From: Ovis canadensis
Lineage: Eukaryota > Chordata > Mammalia > Artiodactyla > Bovidae
Reading direction: 5' to 3'
Assembly: GCF_042477335.2 (NCBI RefSeq)
Contig: NC_091247.1
Location: forward strand, 3,494,501-3,558,500
Length of the DNA stretch: 64,000 bases
A program made the position numbers and the translations under genes. Positions 57,401 to 64,000 of this stretch are shown piece by piece. Each line of letters opens with the position of its first letter. Positions within the stretch are counted from its first letter, which is position 1. Below the pieces are notes generated by a model. It did not search any database. It had not been told where the DNA came from and was given only the letters and a program-made list of their open reading frames with translations.

Positions 57401-59367
57401 GCCGCAGCGTGCAGGTGGTCACAGGCCGGCTGGAGGGCGGCTCGGCCCCCAGAAGCCTGTCCACAAAAACAGTTAGACTGATTCTGACTGGGGCTGTGGT
57501 CAGACGGTGATGAACGGTCTGGAAAGAGTGGAGGGGCAGCATTGGACGCCAGGGCAGCTGCGGCAGGCTGGTTGGGCAGCTGCGGCAGGCTGGTCATCCA
57601 GCAGGGTCTCACTGGAAGGGGTCGTTGAGCAGAGGCCTGGAGTCGGGAGGGATGCCGTGCAGCTTTGGGGGCTCCCCAGGCTCCACATGGGACTGATCCC
57701 CCAGTCTGGGCTGGAGCCAGGGAGCTTGGGGTCGGAGGTCAAGGGGTCACTGCTTTAGGGCCTCTGGGGAGTGGCTGCGTGGGCTGCCAGCCTGGGACAG
57801 ACCGCGCGAGGGTGGGGCGCAGTGGGAGGGCCTGGAGACTGCTCTGCCTCCAGTTCGGCTTGTGTTCAGACATAGCTTTTACGTCGTTGAAATTGCTGGG
57901 ATTTTGCCTTTTACTCTTAATTTTATAAATATGTGAATTTATTTAAAATAATAGGAAGCCTGTTAGATACCGAGAAGAATAGTATCTATTTGTGAAAAAT
58001 TAGGTTTTTATAAACAAAAATAGCGGGAGGAGGGGCACTGTTTTGTGTCACAGGCATCTTCTTAGCCCCTGGCTTCCCCTGCCTCTGCGCGCAGTCTCAC
58101 GGGTCCTGCAGCCGCTGGACAGCTCCAGTGAACAGGGCGGCGAGGGGACCAGATGAGGTCTGAGAGGGACGGGGAGGTGTCCTCACGGTGAGCGGAGACG
58201 CTCTGAGGGTGTCGGCACCCCGGACCAGGCTCAGAGAGCTGCAGGGTAGGAAGCTGAGCATTCTCAAGTGTGAGCGGTGTCGGGCAACATGTTTTTGCGT
58301 AACGACGTTCTGAGGTTGAGAGCCCGGTGCGGCAGACGCCGTAACAAGGAGGGACCGTCACCTCTGCTCCAGGTCCGTTCTGTGACCGCGCTGGCGAGGG
58401 ACATGTCTCCCAGCGTGAAGCCCCCTGTAGCGGTGTCAGGGCTGCGTTCCCAGGGCTGCAGTCAGGGCCAGTCTGGCCCCCGGACCGGGGCTGCTCCCCA
58501 CGCCGCTGCCCTGCCCCCGGCTCTGCAGTCCCCTCAGCGTTTGCCTGCCCTGGTGGTGTCACTTGGAGGGGCTCATCCCGAGGCGAACCTTGGGCGGCGT
58601 CTCTCACTGGCAGGATGTCGTCAAGTGCATCCAAGGGGTAGCACCTGTGGTGCTTCAGTCCTTTCTGCGCCTGAAGAGCGTCCCATTTCTGTGCAGACCG
58701 GGGCTTGTGCGTCCGTCTGCTGGGGGGCTTCTGGGCAGCGTTAGCCTTTGATCGTTGTGAGTAATGCTGCTGGAGATGTCTGTGCACAAGTTTTCCCTGG
58801 ATGTGTGTTGTAATTTCTCTGGGGCGCATCCCTGAGAAAAGAGCTGCTGAGTCCCGTGGTGACTGGGTGTTCCAGCTTCCGAACACCTGCCTGACTCGTT
58901 TCCACAACGGCTGCTCCCTTCCCTCTGGCAGTGGGGAACAGGGCCCATTGCCTCTCGTCTGCTCCGGCACTTGTCTAGCCTGGCGGGTGAGCAGGCGGTG
59001 GGCACGGGGTCCGACTGTGGGGGCTCACAACTCCATGTCTCCCCGCTTCACGCCCTACCCGCAGGAGCTGGAGAAGTGTGACGCCAACCACTACATCATC
59101 CTGTTCCGGGACGCCGGCTGCCAGTTCCGGGCTCTCTACTGCTACTACCCCGACACCGAGGAGATCTGCAAACTGACGGGCACCGGGCCCAAGAGCATCG
59201 CCAAGAAGATGATCGACAAGCTGTACAAGTACAGCTCGGACCGGAAGCAGTTCAGCCTCATCCCGGCCAAGACCATGTCGGTCAGCGTGGACGCGCTCAC
59301 CATCCACAACCACCTGTGGCAGCCTAAGCGGCCCTCGGCGCCAAAGAAGACGCAGACTCGCAAATGA
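15261..59367 (+). CDS. CAMSAP1: CAMSAP1, complete 18-exon coding region (1583 aa)
   Basis: Calmodulin-regulated spectrin-associated protein 1 binds and tracks microtubule minus ends in the cytoplasm and links to spectrin through its coiled-coil region. The joined coding exons are 15261-15420, 29662-29924, 30672-30833, 38192-38272, 39141-39173, 41315-41456, 46864-47003, 47092-47188, 48696-48852, 49270-49361, 50189-50273, 50809-53161, 54055-54191, 54296-54504, 54702-54804, 56035-56150, 56593-56711 and 59065-59367. They sum to 4752 nt with phase kept at every junction; the human protein is about 1600 aa. Visible parts are a conserved N-terminal region (1-195), a calponin-homology domain (about 234-350), a long low-complexity middle containing the spectrin/calmodulin coiled-coil region, a Lys/Glu/Arg-rich helix (about 1256-1350) and the CKK domain (about 1470-1583). 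The start is the ATG at 15261, in a strong context (G at -3 and +4), giving the family N-terminus MVDA. Identity is recognised from family knowledge; exon borders are inferred from sequence without transcripts. Confidence 0.96.
16350..16672 (+). mobile_element. Bov-tA SINE followed by a CHR-type SINE
   Basis: 16350-16549 is Bov-tA (GGGTCGGGAAGATCCGCTGG). 16560-16672 is a short CHR copy (CCAGTGGTTAAGACCC) with an A10 tail. Confidence 0.85.
16949..17048 (+). repeat. C-rich minisatellite, four 23-24 bp units
   Basis: Units beginning CTCGCGTGCTCC start at 16949, 16972, 16996 and 17020, with a partial unit at 17044. Each has CGCG and a C7-9 run. Copy-number variation is likely. Confidence 0.85.
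20697..21050 (-). mobile_element. MaLR-type (MST/MLT1-like) LTR remnant
   Basis: The plus strand shows a diverged reverse copy of the MaLR LTR pattern: GGCTGCTGTAACAAGACATA, AGACTGGGTGGCCTAAGAAC, then CCACCCTCATGACTTAATCA and a GTTTTGGGGGACACA end. It is old and has no coding part. Confidence 0.75.
23307..23670 (+). mobile_element. BovB 3'-end fragment
   Basis: BovB tail sequence beginning TTTTGAACTGTGGTGTTGGAG and ending CTGAACTGAACTGAA, inserted in antisense L1-like DNA. Confidence 0.88.
24015..24200 (+). mobile_element. Bov-tA SINE
   Basis: CTCCCCTGGTGACTGAGTC start, CGCAAAGAGTCAGACGTGAC end. Confidence 0.83.
25503..25707 (-). mobile_element. Bov-tA SINE
   Basis: Antisense copy with GGGTTCTCCAGGCAAGAATA and terminal CCATCAGGGAAGCC. 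It pairs in inverted orientation with the copy at 34426. Confidence 0.88.
27830..28045 (-). mobile_element. CHR-type SINE
   Basis: Antisense copy from TTTGTGGCTGTGCTGGG to GGCCACCAGGGAAATCC. Confidence 0.84.
29662..29924 (+). CDS. CAMSAP1: CAMSAP1 coding exon 2 (residues 54-141)
   Basis: Acceptor GTCGCTGCAG and donor ATG|GTGAGT bound this 263-nt exon. It encodes the highly conserved segment beginning [11 protein letters not shown], with [20 protein letters not shown] and the cysteine-containing CRVCSLI region. It precedes the CH domain and is nearly invariant in vertebrate CAMSAP1. Confidence 0.97.
29925..30671 (+). other. CAMSAP1: CAMSAP1 intron between coding exons 2 and 3
   Basis: A 747-bp intron with GTGAGT donor and polypyrimidine acceptor. 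I see no repeat or other gene in it. Confidence 0.85.
30672..30833 (+). CDS. CAMSAP1: CAMSAP1 coding exon 3 (residues 142-195)
   Basis: This 162-nt, phase-0 exon runs from acceptor CTGCCTGCAG to donor AAG|GTGAGC. It encodes [18 protein letters not shown] through [24 protein letters not shown], part of the N-terminal conserved helical region. With the previous exon it totals 425 nt. Confidence 0.97.
32000..33480 (-). mobile_element. Antisense L1 fragment
   Basis: T-rich sequence such as GAAGCCATCTGGGCTTGGGG is typical of antisense L1 ORF2. A CHR SINE interrupts it at 33160-33390. Confidence 0.6.
33160..33390 (-). mobile_element. CHR-type SINE
   Basis: Antisense copy preceded by a T-run. Ends ACCTCCAGGGATCCCC. 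Confidence 0.82.
33720..34750. mobile_element. L1 3'-end fragment split by a SINE
   Basis: The pattern AAGTTGAGATATAATTCACA, CCGTTTTAAAGTGTACCTTT and later TTGCCAGGTCGCATGG is common to old mammalian L1 3' ends. A Bov-tA at 34426-34615 divides it. Confidence 0.6.
34426..34615 (+). mobile_element. Bov-tA SINE with perfect target duplication
   Basis: TTTCCCTGATG occurs at 34415-34425 and 34616-34626, an exact 11-bp duplication of the L1 target. Confidence 0.9.
34910..36705 (+). mobile_element. BovB (RTE) LINE, 5'-truncated, with reverse transcriptase frame
   Basis: The element encodes most of the BovB reverse transcriptase, with motifs [13 protein letters not shown] (A), GVRQGC (B) and RYADDT (catalytic YADD). 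It ends in the usual GACTGAGCGACTGAACTGA tail. It has a frame break near 35225-35241 and an in-frame TGA at 36330-36332. The endonuclease part is missing. A perfect 11-bp target duplication (ATGCCATCAGT) lies at 34899-34909 and 36706-36716. Confidence 0.93.
37296..37570 (+). mobile_element. CHR-type SINE
   Basis: CAATGGTCCAGTAGTTAAGA start, AAATAAATAAACAAATA tail. Confidence 0.85.
38192..38272 (+). CDS. CAMSAP1: CAMSAP1 coding exon 4 (residues 196-222)
   Basis: This 81-nt, in-frame exon follows acceptor TTCCACTTTAG and ends AAG|GTAAAG. It encodes [13 protein letters not shown] through LLESPAHQK, a charged helical linker leading to the CH domain. Confidence 0.96.
38273..41314 (+). other. CAMSAP1: CAMSAP1 introns flanking the 33-nt exon
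   Basis: The 868-bp (38273-39140) and 2141-bp (39174-41314) introns are GC-rich and mostly free of recognisable repeats. A C14-15 run lies near 38837. UGC-containing pyrimidine sequence lies just upstream of the 33-nt exon. No other gene is supported. Confidence 0.75.
39141..39173 (+). CDS. CAMSAP1: CAMSAP1 coding exon 5, 33-nt cassette-like exon (residues 223-233)
   Basis: Between acceptor CTCCTGAGCAG and donor CCC|GTAAGT lies a 33-nt exon encoding [11 protein letters not shown]. It is phase 0 on both sides, so inclusion or skipping keeps the frame (1583 or 1572 aa). The paralogue CAMSAP2 has a very similar peptide at the same place that, as I recall, is variably spliced. Alternative use here is therefore likely but not shown by the sequence. 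Confidence 0.85.
41315..41456 (+). CDS. CAMSAP1: CAMSAP1 coding exon 6, start of CH domain (residues 234-280)
   Basis: This 142-nt exon runs from acceptor CTCACCTGCAG to donor GACG|GTGAGT and ends in phase 1. It encodes VRYRREQ, then [20 protein letters not shown] and VHYYCP, the first helices of the calponin-homology domain. Its last 52 nt and the following intron start are tandemly duplicated downstream (41535-41664). Confidence 0.95.
41405..41664 (+). repeat. Tandem duplication of the coding exon 6 end plus splice donor
   Basis: Unit 1 is 41405-41534 and unit 2 is 41535-41664, offset 130 bp (129 after a 1-bp indel). Unit 1 contains the last 52 nt of the CH-domain exon, its donor and 78 nt of intron. 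Unit 2 repeats all of this at roughly 90% or better identity. The copied donor reads ACA|GTGAGT at 41587. Use of it would add 130 nt and shift the frame. Confidence 0.9.
43497..43730 (+). mobile_element. BovB 3'-end fragment with perfect target duplication
   Basis: A 234-bp BovB tail is flanked by TGTTGCCTCAG at 43486-43496 and 43731-43741, an exact 11-bp target duplication. It is a heavily truncated insertion. Confidence 0.9.
45065..45261 (-). mobile_element. Bov-tA SINE
   Basis: Antisense copy from GTGAAAGGGAAACTTGC to GAGCCACCAGGGAAGCCC. Confidence 0.88.
45283..45525 (+). mobile_element. BovB fragment with internal deletion
   Basis: The left 40 bp (through AGAGATGGGAATACC) match BovB near position 35690 of the larger copy. 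The next bases (GAAAAGACCCTGATGC) match near 36510. About 800 bp of the element are therefore missing. Confidence 0.75.
46864..47003 (+). CDS. CAMSAP1: CAMSAP1 coding exon 7, CH domain (residues 281-327)
   Basis: Acceptor TTATCTATTAG and donor AAG|GTAATA enclose 140 nt encoding [20 protein letters not shown] and the helix ending [15 protein letters not shown], the core of the CH fold. The exon and its flanks are AT-richer than the rest of the gene. Confidence 0.96.
47092..47188 (+). CDS. CAMSAP1: CAMSAP1 coding exon 8, end of CH domain (residues 328-359)
   Basis: This 97-nt exon lies only 88 bp after the previous one. It encodes [20 protein letters not shown], the aromatic C-terminal helix of the CH domain, then [12 protein letters not shown]. 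The donor is GATG|GTGAGT and the exon ends in phase 1. Confidence 0.96.
47189..48695 (+). other. CAMSAP1: CAMSAP1 intron between coding exons 8 and 9
   Basis: More than half of this 1507-bp intron is an antisense BovB (47665-48524). The remainder is unique, and the last 150 bp are T-rich before the acceptor. Confidence 0.85.
47665..48524 (-). mobile_element. BovB LINE 3' part, antisense to CAMSAP1
   Basis: This is the reverse complement of the BovB reverse transcriptase C-terminal half and 3' tail; the minus strand reads [20 protein letters not shown], so the catalytic YADD is changed to YAEN. ATATGCCT at 47657-47664 and 48525-48532 is the likely target duplication. Confidence 0.92.
48696..48852 (+). 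CDS. CAMSAP1: CAMSAP1 coding exon 9 (residues 360-411)
   Basis: Acceptor GTTTCTGCAG and donor CCCCT|GTAAGT enclose 157 nt. The exon encodes the linker after the CH domain: [20 protein letters not shown], then a proline- and alanine-rich stretch. The second half diverges most from the human protein as I recall it. Confidence 0.93.
49270..49361 (+). CDS. CAMSAP1: CAMSAP1 coding exon 10 (residues 412-442)
   Basis: This 92-nt exon runs from acceptor CCTCTGTTTAG to donor CCAG|GTGAGA. It encodes [20 protein letters not shown] and [11 protein letters not shown], a conserved short motif in the disordered region. Confidence 0.93.
49638..49946 (-). mobile_element. BovA2-like dimeric SINE
   Basis: A full antisense unit (to 49827) is followed at once by a second partial unit beginning AGAATACTGGAGTGGGTAGC and ending TGCCAGGGAAGCCC. 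Confidence 0.82.
50189..50273 (+). CDS. CAMSAP1: CAMSAP1 coding exon 11 with A10 tract (residues 443-470)
   Basis: This 85-nt exon runs from acceptor CCAAACCGCAG to donor CAG|GTGACC. It encodes [20 protein letters not shown] and IAWTEKKNR. It includes ten consecutive adenines (50261-50270) directly before the donor. The frame is intact as written. Confidence 0.93.
50809..53161 (+). CDS. CAMSAP1: CAMSAP1 coding exon 12, large central exon (residues 471-1255)
   Basis: One 2353-nt exon encodes half of the protein. It opens with [20 protein letters not shown], then an acidic patch ([16 protein letters not shown]) and serine-rich disordered sequence. Conserved islands include [40 protein letters not shown] (the coiled coil associated with calmodulin and spectrin binding) and [20 protein letters not shown]. 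It ends [11 protein letters not shown] at donor AAG|GTAAAG. The frame stays open 240 nt past the donor to a stop at 53402-53404, so retention of the next intron would give a protein without the CKK domain. The antisense strand is also widely open, a compositional effect. Confidence 0.96.
54055..54191 (+). CDS. CAMSAP1: CAMSAP1 coding exon 13, charged coiled coil (residues 1256-1300)
   Basis: Acceptor TGCTTCGCAG and donor GCGCG|GTAGGT enclose 137 nt. The exon encodes [40 protein letters not shown] and KRDEAR, a single highly charged helix preceding the CKK domain. Confidence 0.96.
54296..54504 (+). CDS. CAMSAP1: CAMSAP1 coding exon 14, charged helix and basic linker (residues 1301-1370)
   Basis: This 209-nt exon, after a 104-bp intron, continues the helix ([20 protein letters not shown], then [17 protein letters not shown]) and passes into a Lys/Arg/Pro linker ([19 protein letters not shown]). 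The donor is CCCC|GTAAGC. Confidence 0.96.
54702..54804 (+). CDS. CAMSAP1: CAMSAP1 coding exon 15 (residues 1371-1404)
   Basis: Acceptor GTCTCTGGCAG and donor CAGCG|GTGAGC enclose 103 nt encoding [20 protein letters not shown] and [13 protein letters not shown], a serine/threonine-rich conserved linker likely to be phosphorylated. Confidence 0.95.
56035..56150 (+). CDS. CAMSAP1: CAMSAP1 coding exon 16 (residues 1405-1443)
   Basis: This 116-nt exon encodes [20 protein letters not shown] and [18 protein letters not shown], with donor ACAG|GTGACA. The acceptor reads CCCAGCAG|A, a NAGNAG pair. Use of the first AG (exon start 56032) would insert one extra Arg without changing frame. The second AG gives the family-like sequence SQRVES. 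Confidence 0.95.
56593..56711 (+). CDS. CAMSAP1: CAMSAP1 coding exon 17, entry to CKK domain (residues 1444-1483)
   Basis: Acceptor GCTTTTCACAG opens a 119-nt exon encoding [40 protein letters not shown]. It ends GAG|GCAAGT: the donor is GC rather than GT, otherwise a perfect match to the GC-AG donor consensus. Family continuity (SILE then ELEKCD) leaves no other donor position. Confidence 0.95.
56712..59064 (+). other. CAMSAP1: GC-AG intron before the CKK exon (2353 bp)
   Basis: The intron starts GCAAGT and ends CCCGCAG. Reading through from the preceding exon gives 17 extra codons and a TGA at 56763-56765. It contains an AT-rich patch at 57880-58030 and a short L1-like stretch around 58590-58940; otherwise it is unique. 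Confidence 0.85.
59065..59367 (+). CDS. CAMSAP1: CAMSAP1 last coding exon, CKK domain (residues 1484-1583)
   Basis: Acceptor CGCCCTACCCGCAG opens a 303-nt exon ending in TGA at 59365-59367. It encodes the microtubule-binding CKK domain: [76 protein letters not shown], and a basic tail ending QTRK. All conserved blocks are present, so minus-end binding is expected to be intact. Confidence 0.97.
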   Translation, partial: ELEKCDANHYIILFRDAGCQFRALYCYYPDTEEICKLTGTGPKSIAKKMIDKLYKYSSDRKQFSLIPAKTMSVSVDALTIHNHLWQPKRPSAPKKTQTRK

Positions 59368-60158
59368 CCCCAGTGCGGCGGAGTCTGCGGACGCACCAGC
59401 CGGGTCGATATTTATTACTTTCTTCCTTTTGGGTACGAAGTGTGCAGAATCACAGACCTTTTTCAAAGAGGCTTCTAGATGACAAGACAAAACCCCTCCC
59501 TGAGCTCCCGGCACCAGAATGGCAGGTGGGGCCGGGGTGGACGGCCCGATCGGTCCCAGCGGCCGCCCTGTCCCTGCTGCTTGGAGGCTCCCGGCCGCGG
59601 TGTGTCCCAGAGCTGCCGGCAGCAGGGTCCTTTTACTTGAAGCTCTCCTTCGGTGTAAACTAAAGTGATCTCCTTGGCTTCCTCGCCTCCCCCCTCATCC
59701 CTTCTTGCACATGGCCTGACCCCGCTCCTGCTGGCTGGCTGTGACCGCGCAGGATCACAGGATTGAGACCTGGTGTCGGGTCAGGGTGTTCGAATGTCTG
59801 TAGGAAAGGAGTTCATGGTGGGGAGTTGTTTTCATTTGAGAAATTGTATCATATTTATTGATTGTGTCTACTGCCAACGTTTATATCCAATTCTAAGATT
59901 TCTGGAAAAAAAAAATTCTTGTTTCTTGCTGCTCAGAAAAAGTTTACTGAAAATAGCAGTTCCCTAAAAGCACTGAAATCTGCGGTCTGTCTTCTGCTAG
60001 AATAACGTTTACAAACAAGCGTGGCGGGCTCCCCGCCACGCAGTCGCGAGGGAGGCACGGTACTCCGCTGGCGTCCGCCCGGCTGGAGGCGGGCGAGCCA
60101 CGCCAGCACAGCCCTCGCCCGGTACGTTGGGGGTGGCGCGCCCATGATTGTTCACTTT

Positions 60159-60164
60159 AATAAA
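60159..60164 (+). terminator. CAMSAP1: Proximal poly(A) signal AATAAA
   Basis: AATAAA stands about 790 nt after the stop codon in the sequence CTTTAATAAAGAC and is followed by T-rich sequence. It may be used as an alternative short 3' UTR end. Confidence 0.55.
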
Positions 60165-60926
60165 GACAGATTTTTTGGTAAAGTAGAATATTTTTTACTC
60201 TGAGCATGTTTCTGTTAAAAAGGTGATGATGCACTTAAGCTGACAGTTCTTTCTAGTGTTTTTATCACGTCCTCACTCGTCCCGTCCCGATCCTGGCTTC
60301 TGGAAGAGCTTCGGGCCCGCCGGGGAGCTTGCGGTTCTCCGTGTCAACAGAGCGTTTGGTCGCGTCACCTATTCAAACACAAAGTGGTCGTTGGCAGCTG
60401 TCCGGGAACCACAAGTCTGCGGGGCGCTCGGGTCCGCCTCCCGACGGTGGGCCTGGTGCTCCTGCCGGCCCCCCGGTGCTTCTTGGGACCAGACCTTCGG
60501 GCGCGGCCTGCACACGCGCTGCTGGTGCACCTGACCCGCTGACCCGACCGCCGGGACGTTCTGGAGTCACTTATTTAGTTTTGCACATTTTTTTTTTCCT
60601 TGGGAGTGTTACTTGAATCTATCTCAAAACTGCAGAAAGAAAAAAAAACTGAAGCTTCACAGAGAGAAAAAGTTAAGACACGCAAACTGGTAATTCCAAC
60701 GCAAAGGGGAGTAACCGTGTCCACGAGCACGGAGGGGACGCGGTGGCCTCGCCCTGCCCAGTTGGGTCTTCTGTACATAGGTAGGCCTGTGCGGTTTCTC
60801 CAGTGCTGAGTGTTGAAACAGTCCTGAGTGAACTCCTGTGACATGCCGTTCACACGTGTGCTTTATTTCTCACTGTATGTTTGATAATTATATTATTATA
60901 TTTATTTTAAGAAAGCACTAAAATGT

Positions 60927-60932
60927 AATAAA
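60927..60932 (+). terminator. CAMSAP1: Distal, likely main poly(A) signal AATAAA
   Basis: AATAAA lies in ATGTAATAAAGTAC, about 1560 nt after the stop. It is followed after 30-50 nt by a GT-rich stretch (GTTTGTGTGAGGTTGTCGTGG region), the expected downstream element. Confidence 0.75.
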
Positions 60933-61898
60933 GTACTTAACTAATTTGCTTTTTATGGCCACGTTTGTGTGAGGTTGTCGTGGCTGGTTCTGTGGGTCAA
61001 GGTCCCCGCTCTGTACTGTGGAGAAGCTTCTGGTGGTTTCTGGCTAACTGCTCTCTTATCAAGAGAAGATGCTCTTCCTTGACGAGGCCAGAACCGGTGA
61101 CGTTCTGAGCACATTCAGAGTGGTCCTGCTGGAGTCAGAGGAGGTGGAAGAGGAGGTGGACCACCGATAGGTGCTTCCAGCCCCCGGGCCAGATGTCCCA
61201 GGCCTGCTGAACCTCTGGGCAAACTCTGGGTCTCCCAACATGGTCAGTCGGCTGTGGGGCATTGTGGGGGTTGTTCTCATGCTGGGCGCCCTCCACTGAG
61301 CTCAGTGAGGACCTGCGGCACCACGGCCCCTGGGCGTTCAGCCAGGCCAGTGCTCGGGACGTGGGGCCGCATGTGCCCCTTGGGCCCCCTGCACGTTGCA
61401 GCGAGCGTCGGACGTGTTCCAACAGCGGGAATTTTTGTCTCTCTTGGCTGTGGCGGTGAAGTCGTCGCCTCTGCCCTGGGACTGGGCTGTGCGCACCCTG
61501 CAGACGCTCCGCCCTCCGGGCAGCTGCACGTTTGTCTCGCTCTCACCACAGAGGGCCGGACAGCCCGCCCTTGCCCTGCAGAATTCCAGCCTGCCACCTG
61601 TCCACCCGGGTGAGGAGGTTCGTGTGAGAGTCCTTGGCTGTGACTTGGGATCCCCACAGCCCAGGTGAAACGGGTGAGTGAGTCGCTTACTTTCCAAGTA
61701 ACACGTGCAGAGGCGTTAATGTATCTGTGCACACGCTTGCACACGCCAGATGAAGGCTGTCTTCCCGTGTGTCCTTTGACTTTGCACGTCACCACAGATC
61801 CATGTCTGATCGGGCTGTTTGGGTCCAAACTCTGTTTTCTGCTCTGGCACACGGAAAAGTAGCATAATTCCAAATTTACATCTGCGTTACATGTTTTC

Positions 61899-62034
61899 TT
61901 TTTTTGGTATTGTCTTTTATTTATTATTTTGGCTGCACAGCTTGAGGGACCCTAGTTCCCCCCGATCGGGGATTGACTCCACACCCCTGGCAGTGGAAGC
62001 AGCGTCCCGACCCCTGGAGCGCCAGGGAAGTCCC
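61899..62034 (-). mobile_element. CHR-type SINE
   Basis: Antisense copy, TTGGCTGCACAGCTTGAGGG then GCGCCAGGGAAGTCCC. Confidence 0.83.
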
Positions 62035-63423
62035 TGGGTTGTACATCTGCTCCTTAAAACTGTAGGTGTTACTTGGTGGGGAAAAAGTTACTTGAAATAA
62101 AGTCTCTTGTTAAGGTGAACTCGGATAACCTTTCGTAATTGACGCCGACCTACTTGGTGGAAGGCAGTTTGGCTTCTGAGAAGCGGGCATGGGCAGCCTC
62201 GAAGCAGCTCTTCTCCCCGTTCGTGGCCTTAGTTTCTGGTGGAGGGGCAGATGGGCTGGGCTGCCGGGTCAGGGTCACGGCCAAGTCCATCAGCGTGGGT
62301 GGGGTGCAGAGCGCCTCATGGTGGCATCTCGCCAGGCCAGGTCTCAGGTCGGGGCTGTCCCAGGCTGCATCGCACGGGCCTGGCATTGCCAGCAGAGTAG
62401 TGTTGCACTCTCTCTTTCGGGGTCTCCGTGCCAAGGCCCAAGCTGTGGATCCCATTGAGGTCGTGGGGTGTGAAGTCTCAGGGGCGGAACTTGCCCTGGG
62501 AAGAAGCTTGGCTCCTGGCTCCCTCCCCCTTCCTGTGCTCAGCCAGCAGAGGGGTCTGTGTGTTTTCTTTAGAAAGAGCAAGTTACCGTTTTCCAAGTTA
62601 CTTCCTAAATAGCGAGGAAAAGCCACTTTGGCAGGATGAATGATAAGGTGCAGTAAACCATACAGTCTGGTCTCCACGCCCTCACGCCCAGACGTGACTT
62701 GTAAGAGGTGGTTTCAGGGGAGCCCTGCTTGGCCGTGAGAGTTTAGGGTTGCTCCTGGTACAGAGGAATAGCAACAGCATAGAACTCAACTCTCCCATGG
62801 AAGTGAAGCCTAGACGTGGTGTTATGAGGCTCGGAAGCTAACACACTTGGAAGCTCATGTCTGGCCCTGTGTTTTCATCTGGTGAGTGGGAACTCCAAGT
62901 ACCTTTCCGCGGGTCTCAGCTGCACTCGGCCAGGCTGCGTGGGAACGGGTTCCAGCCCGAGTGTGCTGCCTGGGGTTGGGGCTGCTGAGACGTACTGTCG
63001 GGCACCTATCTGTACACACGTTCCGCATCTACAGCTTGAAATGCTCTGTGATGTGACTGGTTACATTGACAAGCATGCCGCTCCAGGGACCGAGCTTTGA
63101 GATGGGGACTCACGTGCCCCAGACGATGCCTGTTCTTTGCTCATTCCTGTCGGGGGCCTGTGGTGGAAGCTTGTGAGCATCCGGGAGGCGTCAGCAGCAG
63201 TGCCAGGCAGGCTGAAGAATCAGGGATTTTTTCCCACAATTCTCAACTTTTTTTCTTATATTGTGCATTTTTCCTTTCAGCTGACAATTCATTTCTTTTT
63301 TAATCTATTAAAAAATTTTTATTTTAAATTACAGGATAATTATTTTACAAAGTTGTGATGATTCCTGCCAGACGTCAACATGACCCGGCCAGACCTTCCT
63401 GTTTGGTTTTTTCATGCATTCAT

Positions 63424-63541
63424 TTTTTTTAAATTTTGCTTTGTCTGTGTGGCATGTGGGAGCCCAGCTCCCCGACCAGGGATCAAACTGCCCTGCAAGG
63501 GAACTGTGGAGTCCCAACCACTAGACCACCAGGGAAGTCCC
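63424..63541 (-). mobile_element. CHR-type SINE
   Basis: Antisense copy ending GACCACCAGGGAAGTCCC. Confidence 0.85.
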
Positions 63542-64000
63542 AGGACTTGAATTTAAAGTATTTTTTTTTCAACCATTTGTCTCCAGTTGAACTGATAGCT
63601 CTCTCTAGTCTCATACTTTGTAAGAAATGTTTGGTTTTTTTTGCCTGTTTTTATTCCAGGTGTTAAATTTTCCTTGTGTGCAGTACAGTCCTTGTTCTTT
63701 TTTTTTTTAAATTGAAGTAGAGCATACCTACAGAAAAGTAACCAATTGCATGCACAGAGCTTGATATAAAGTTTGAGTGTTAATTCTCATTTTAAAATGA
63801 GTGGTTCTCAGCACTTGCCACCAGAGTCATCCCTAAAGGCTTTGCTTCTACATTACATCGGTGTCTGGTCCAGTTGCATTAGTAGGAGTCGGTCAGCTGA
63901 AGCATGAGATGACGGAAGGGCAGAGCGGCTGTCTGCGGGGTGGAAAGTATGTCCTTATTTCCGTGTCTTTCTTCACACTGGCCTGCTGTTCAGCTTGAGG

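Larger units (their letters stand above)
59368..60955 (+). other. CAMSAP1: CAMSAP1 3' UTR
   Basis: This is non-coding sequence after the stop, with no interspersed repeat recognised. It ends in an AT-rich block with a canonical AATAAA and GT-rich DNA after it. Exact cleavage is inferred, about 15-25 nt after the signal. Confidence 0.8.
60956..64000. other. Downstream intergenic DNA
   Basis: Unique GC-rich sequence at 60956-61890 and 62130-63240, two CHR SINEs, and AT-rich DNA after 63240. An AATAAA at 62096-62101 could be a very distal CAMSAP1 end, but nothing supports it. No neighbouring gene is recognised. Confidence 0.6.

Noticed and set aside
62150-62677. 175-codon minus-strand frame and overlapping 157-codon plus frame downstream of CAMSAP1
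   Set aside because: Both strands are open at once and neither shows a known motif. A processed pseudogene was considered but no parent could be named.
1-64000. A novel multi-gene system
   Set aside because: Only one gene is supported. Everything else is intron, regulatory DNA, mobile elements or unannotated unique sequence.

Overview
This is a stretch of mammalian nuclear DNA from a ruminant, most likely a bovid. It carries BovB (RTE-type) LINE copies, tRNA-derived Bov-tA/BovA SINEs and CHR-type tRNA-Glu SINEs in both orientations, layered on old L1 fragments. That combination is characteristic of bovids and their close relatives. The species cannot be fixed from the sequence alone.

The window holds one recognisable protein-coding gene, CAMSAP1 (calmodulin-regulated spectrin-associated protein 1, a microtubule minus-end binding protein), on the + strand and apparently complete. 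Eighteen coding exons between 15261 and 59367 join in a consistent frame to 4752 nt, which is 1583 residues plus stop. Every exon was placed from reading-frame continuity, splice sites and similarity to the CAMSAP family. A CpG island (about 14150-15620) carries GC boxes and three evenly spaced NRF1-like sites. A probable non-coding first exon ends at 15093. The 3' UTR runs to a poly(A) signal at 60927-60932, with an earlier one at 60159.

Layout: 1-14100 is upstream intergenic DNA with many SINEs, a solo LTR (8029-8567) and an L1 hit by several later insertions (10075-13010). 14150-15420 holds the promoter, 5' UTR and first coding exon. 15421-29661 is the 14 kb first coding intron, rich in antisense L1. 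29662-47188 encodes the N-terminal region and CH domain. 48696-53161 encodes the long central region, mostly from one 2353-nt exon. 54055-59367 encodes the charged coiled coil and the C-terminal CKK microtubule-binding domain. 60956-64000 is downstream DNA with SINEs and no supported gene.

I found no undescribed multi-gene system, CRISPR array or operon. The most interesting signals lie in how this copy of CAMSAP1 may be expressed. They include an arginine-rich uORF that would end one base before the main start, a tandem duplication of the end of an exon with its splice donor, a GC-AG intron before the CKK exon, a 33-nt cassette-like exon, a NAGNAG acceptor, and inverted repeats flanking exon groups that could favour circular RNA.
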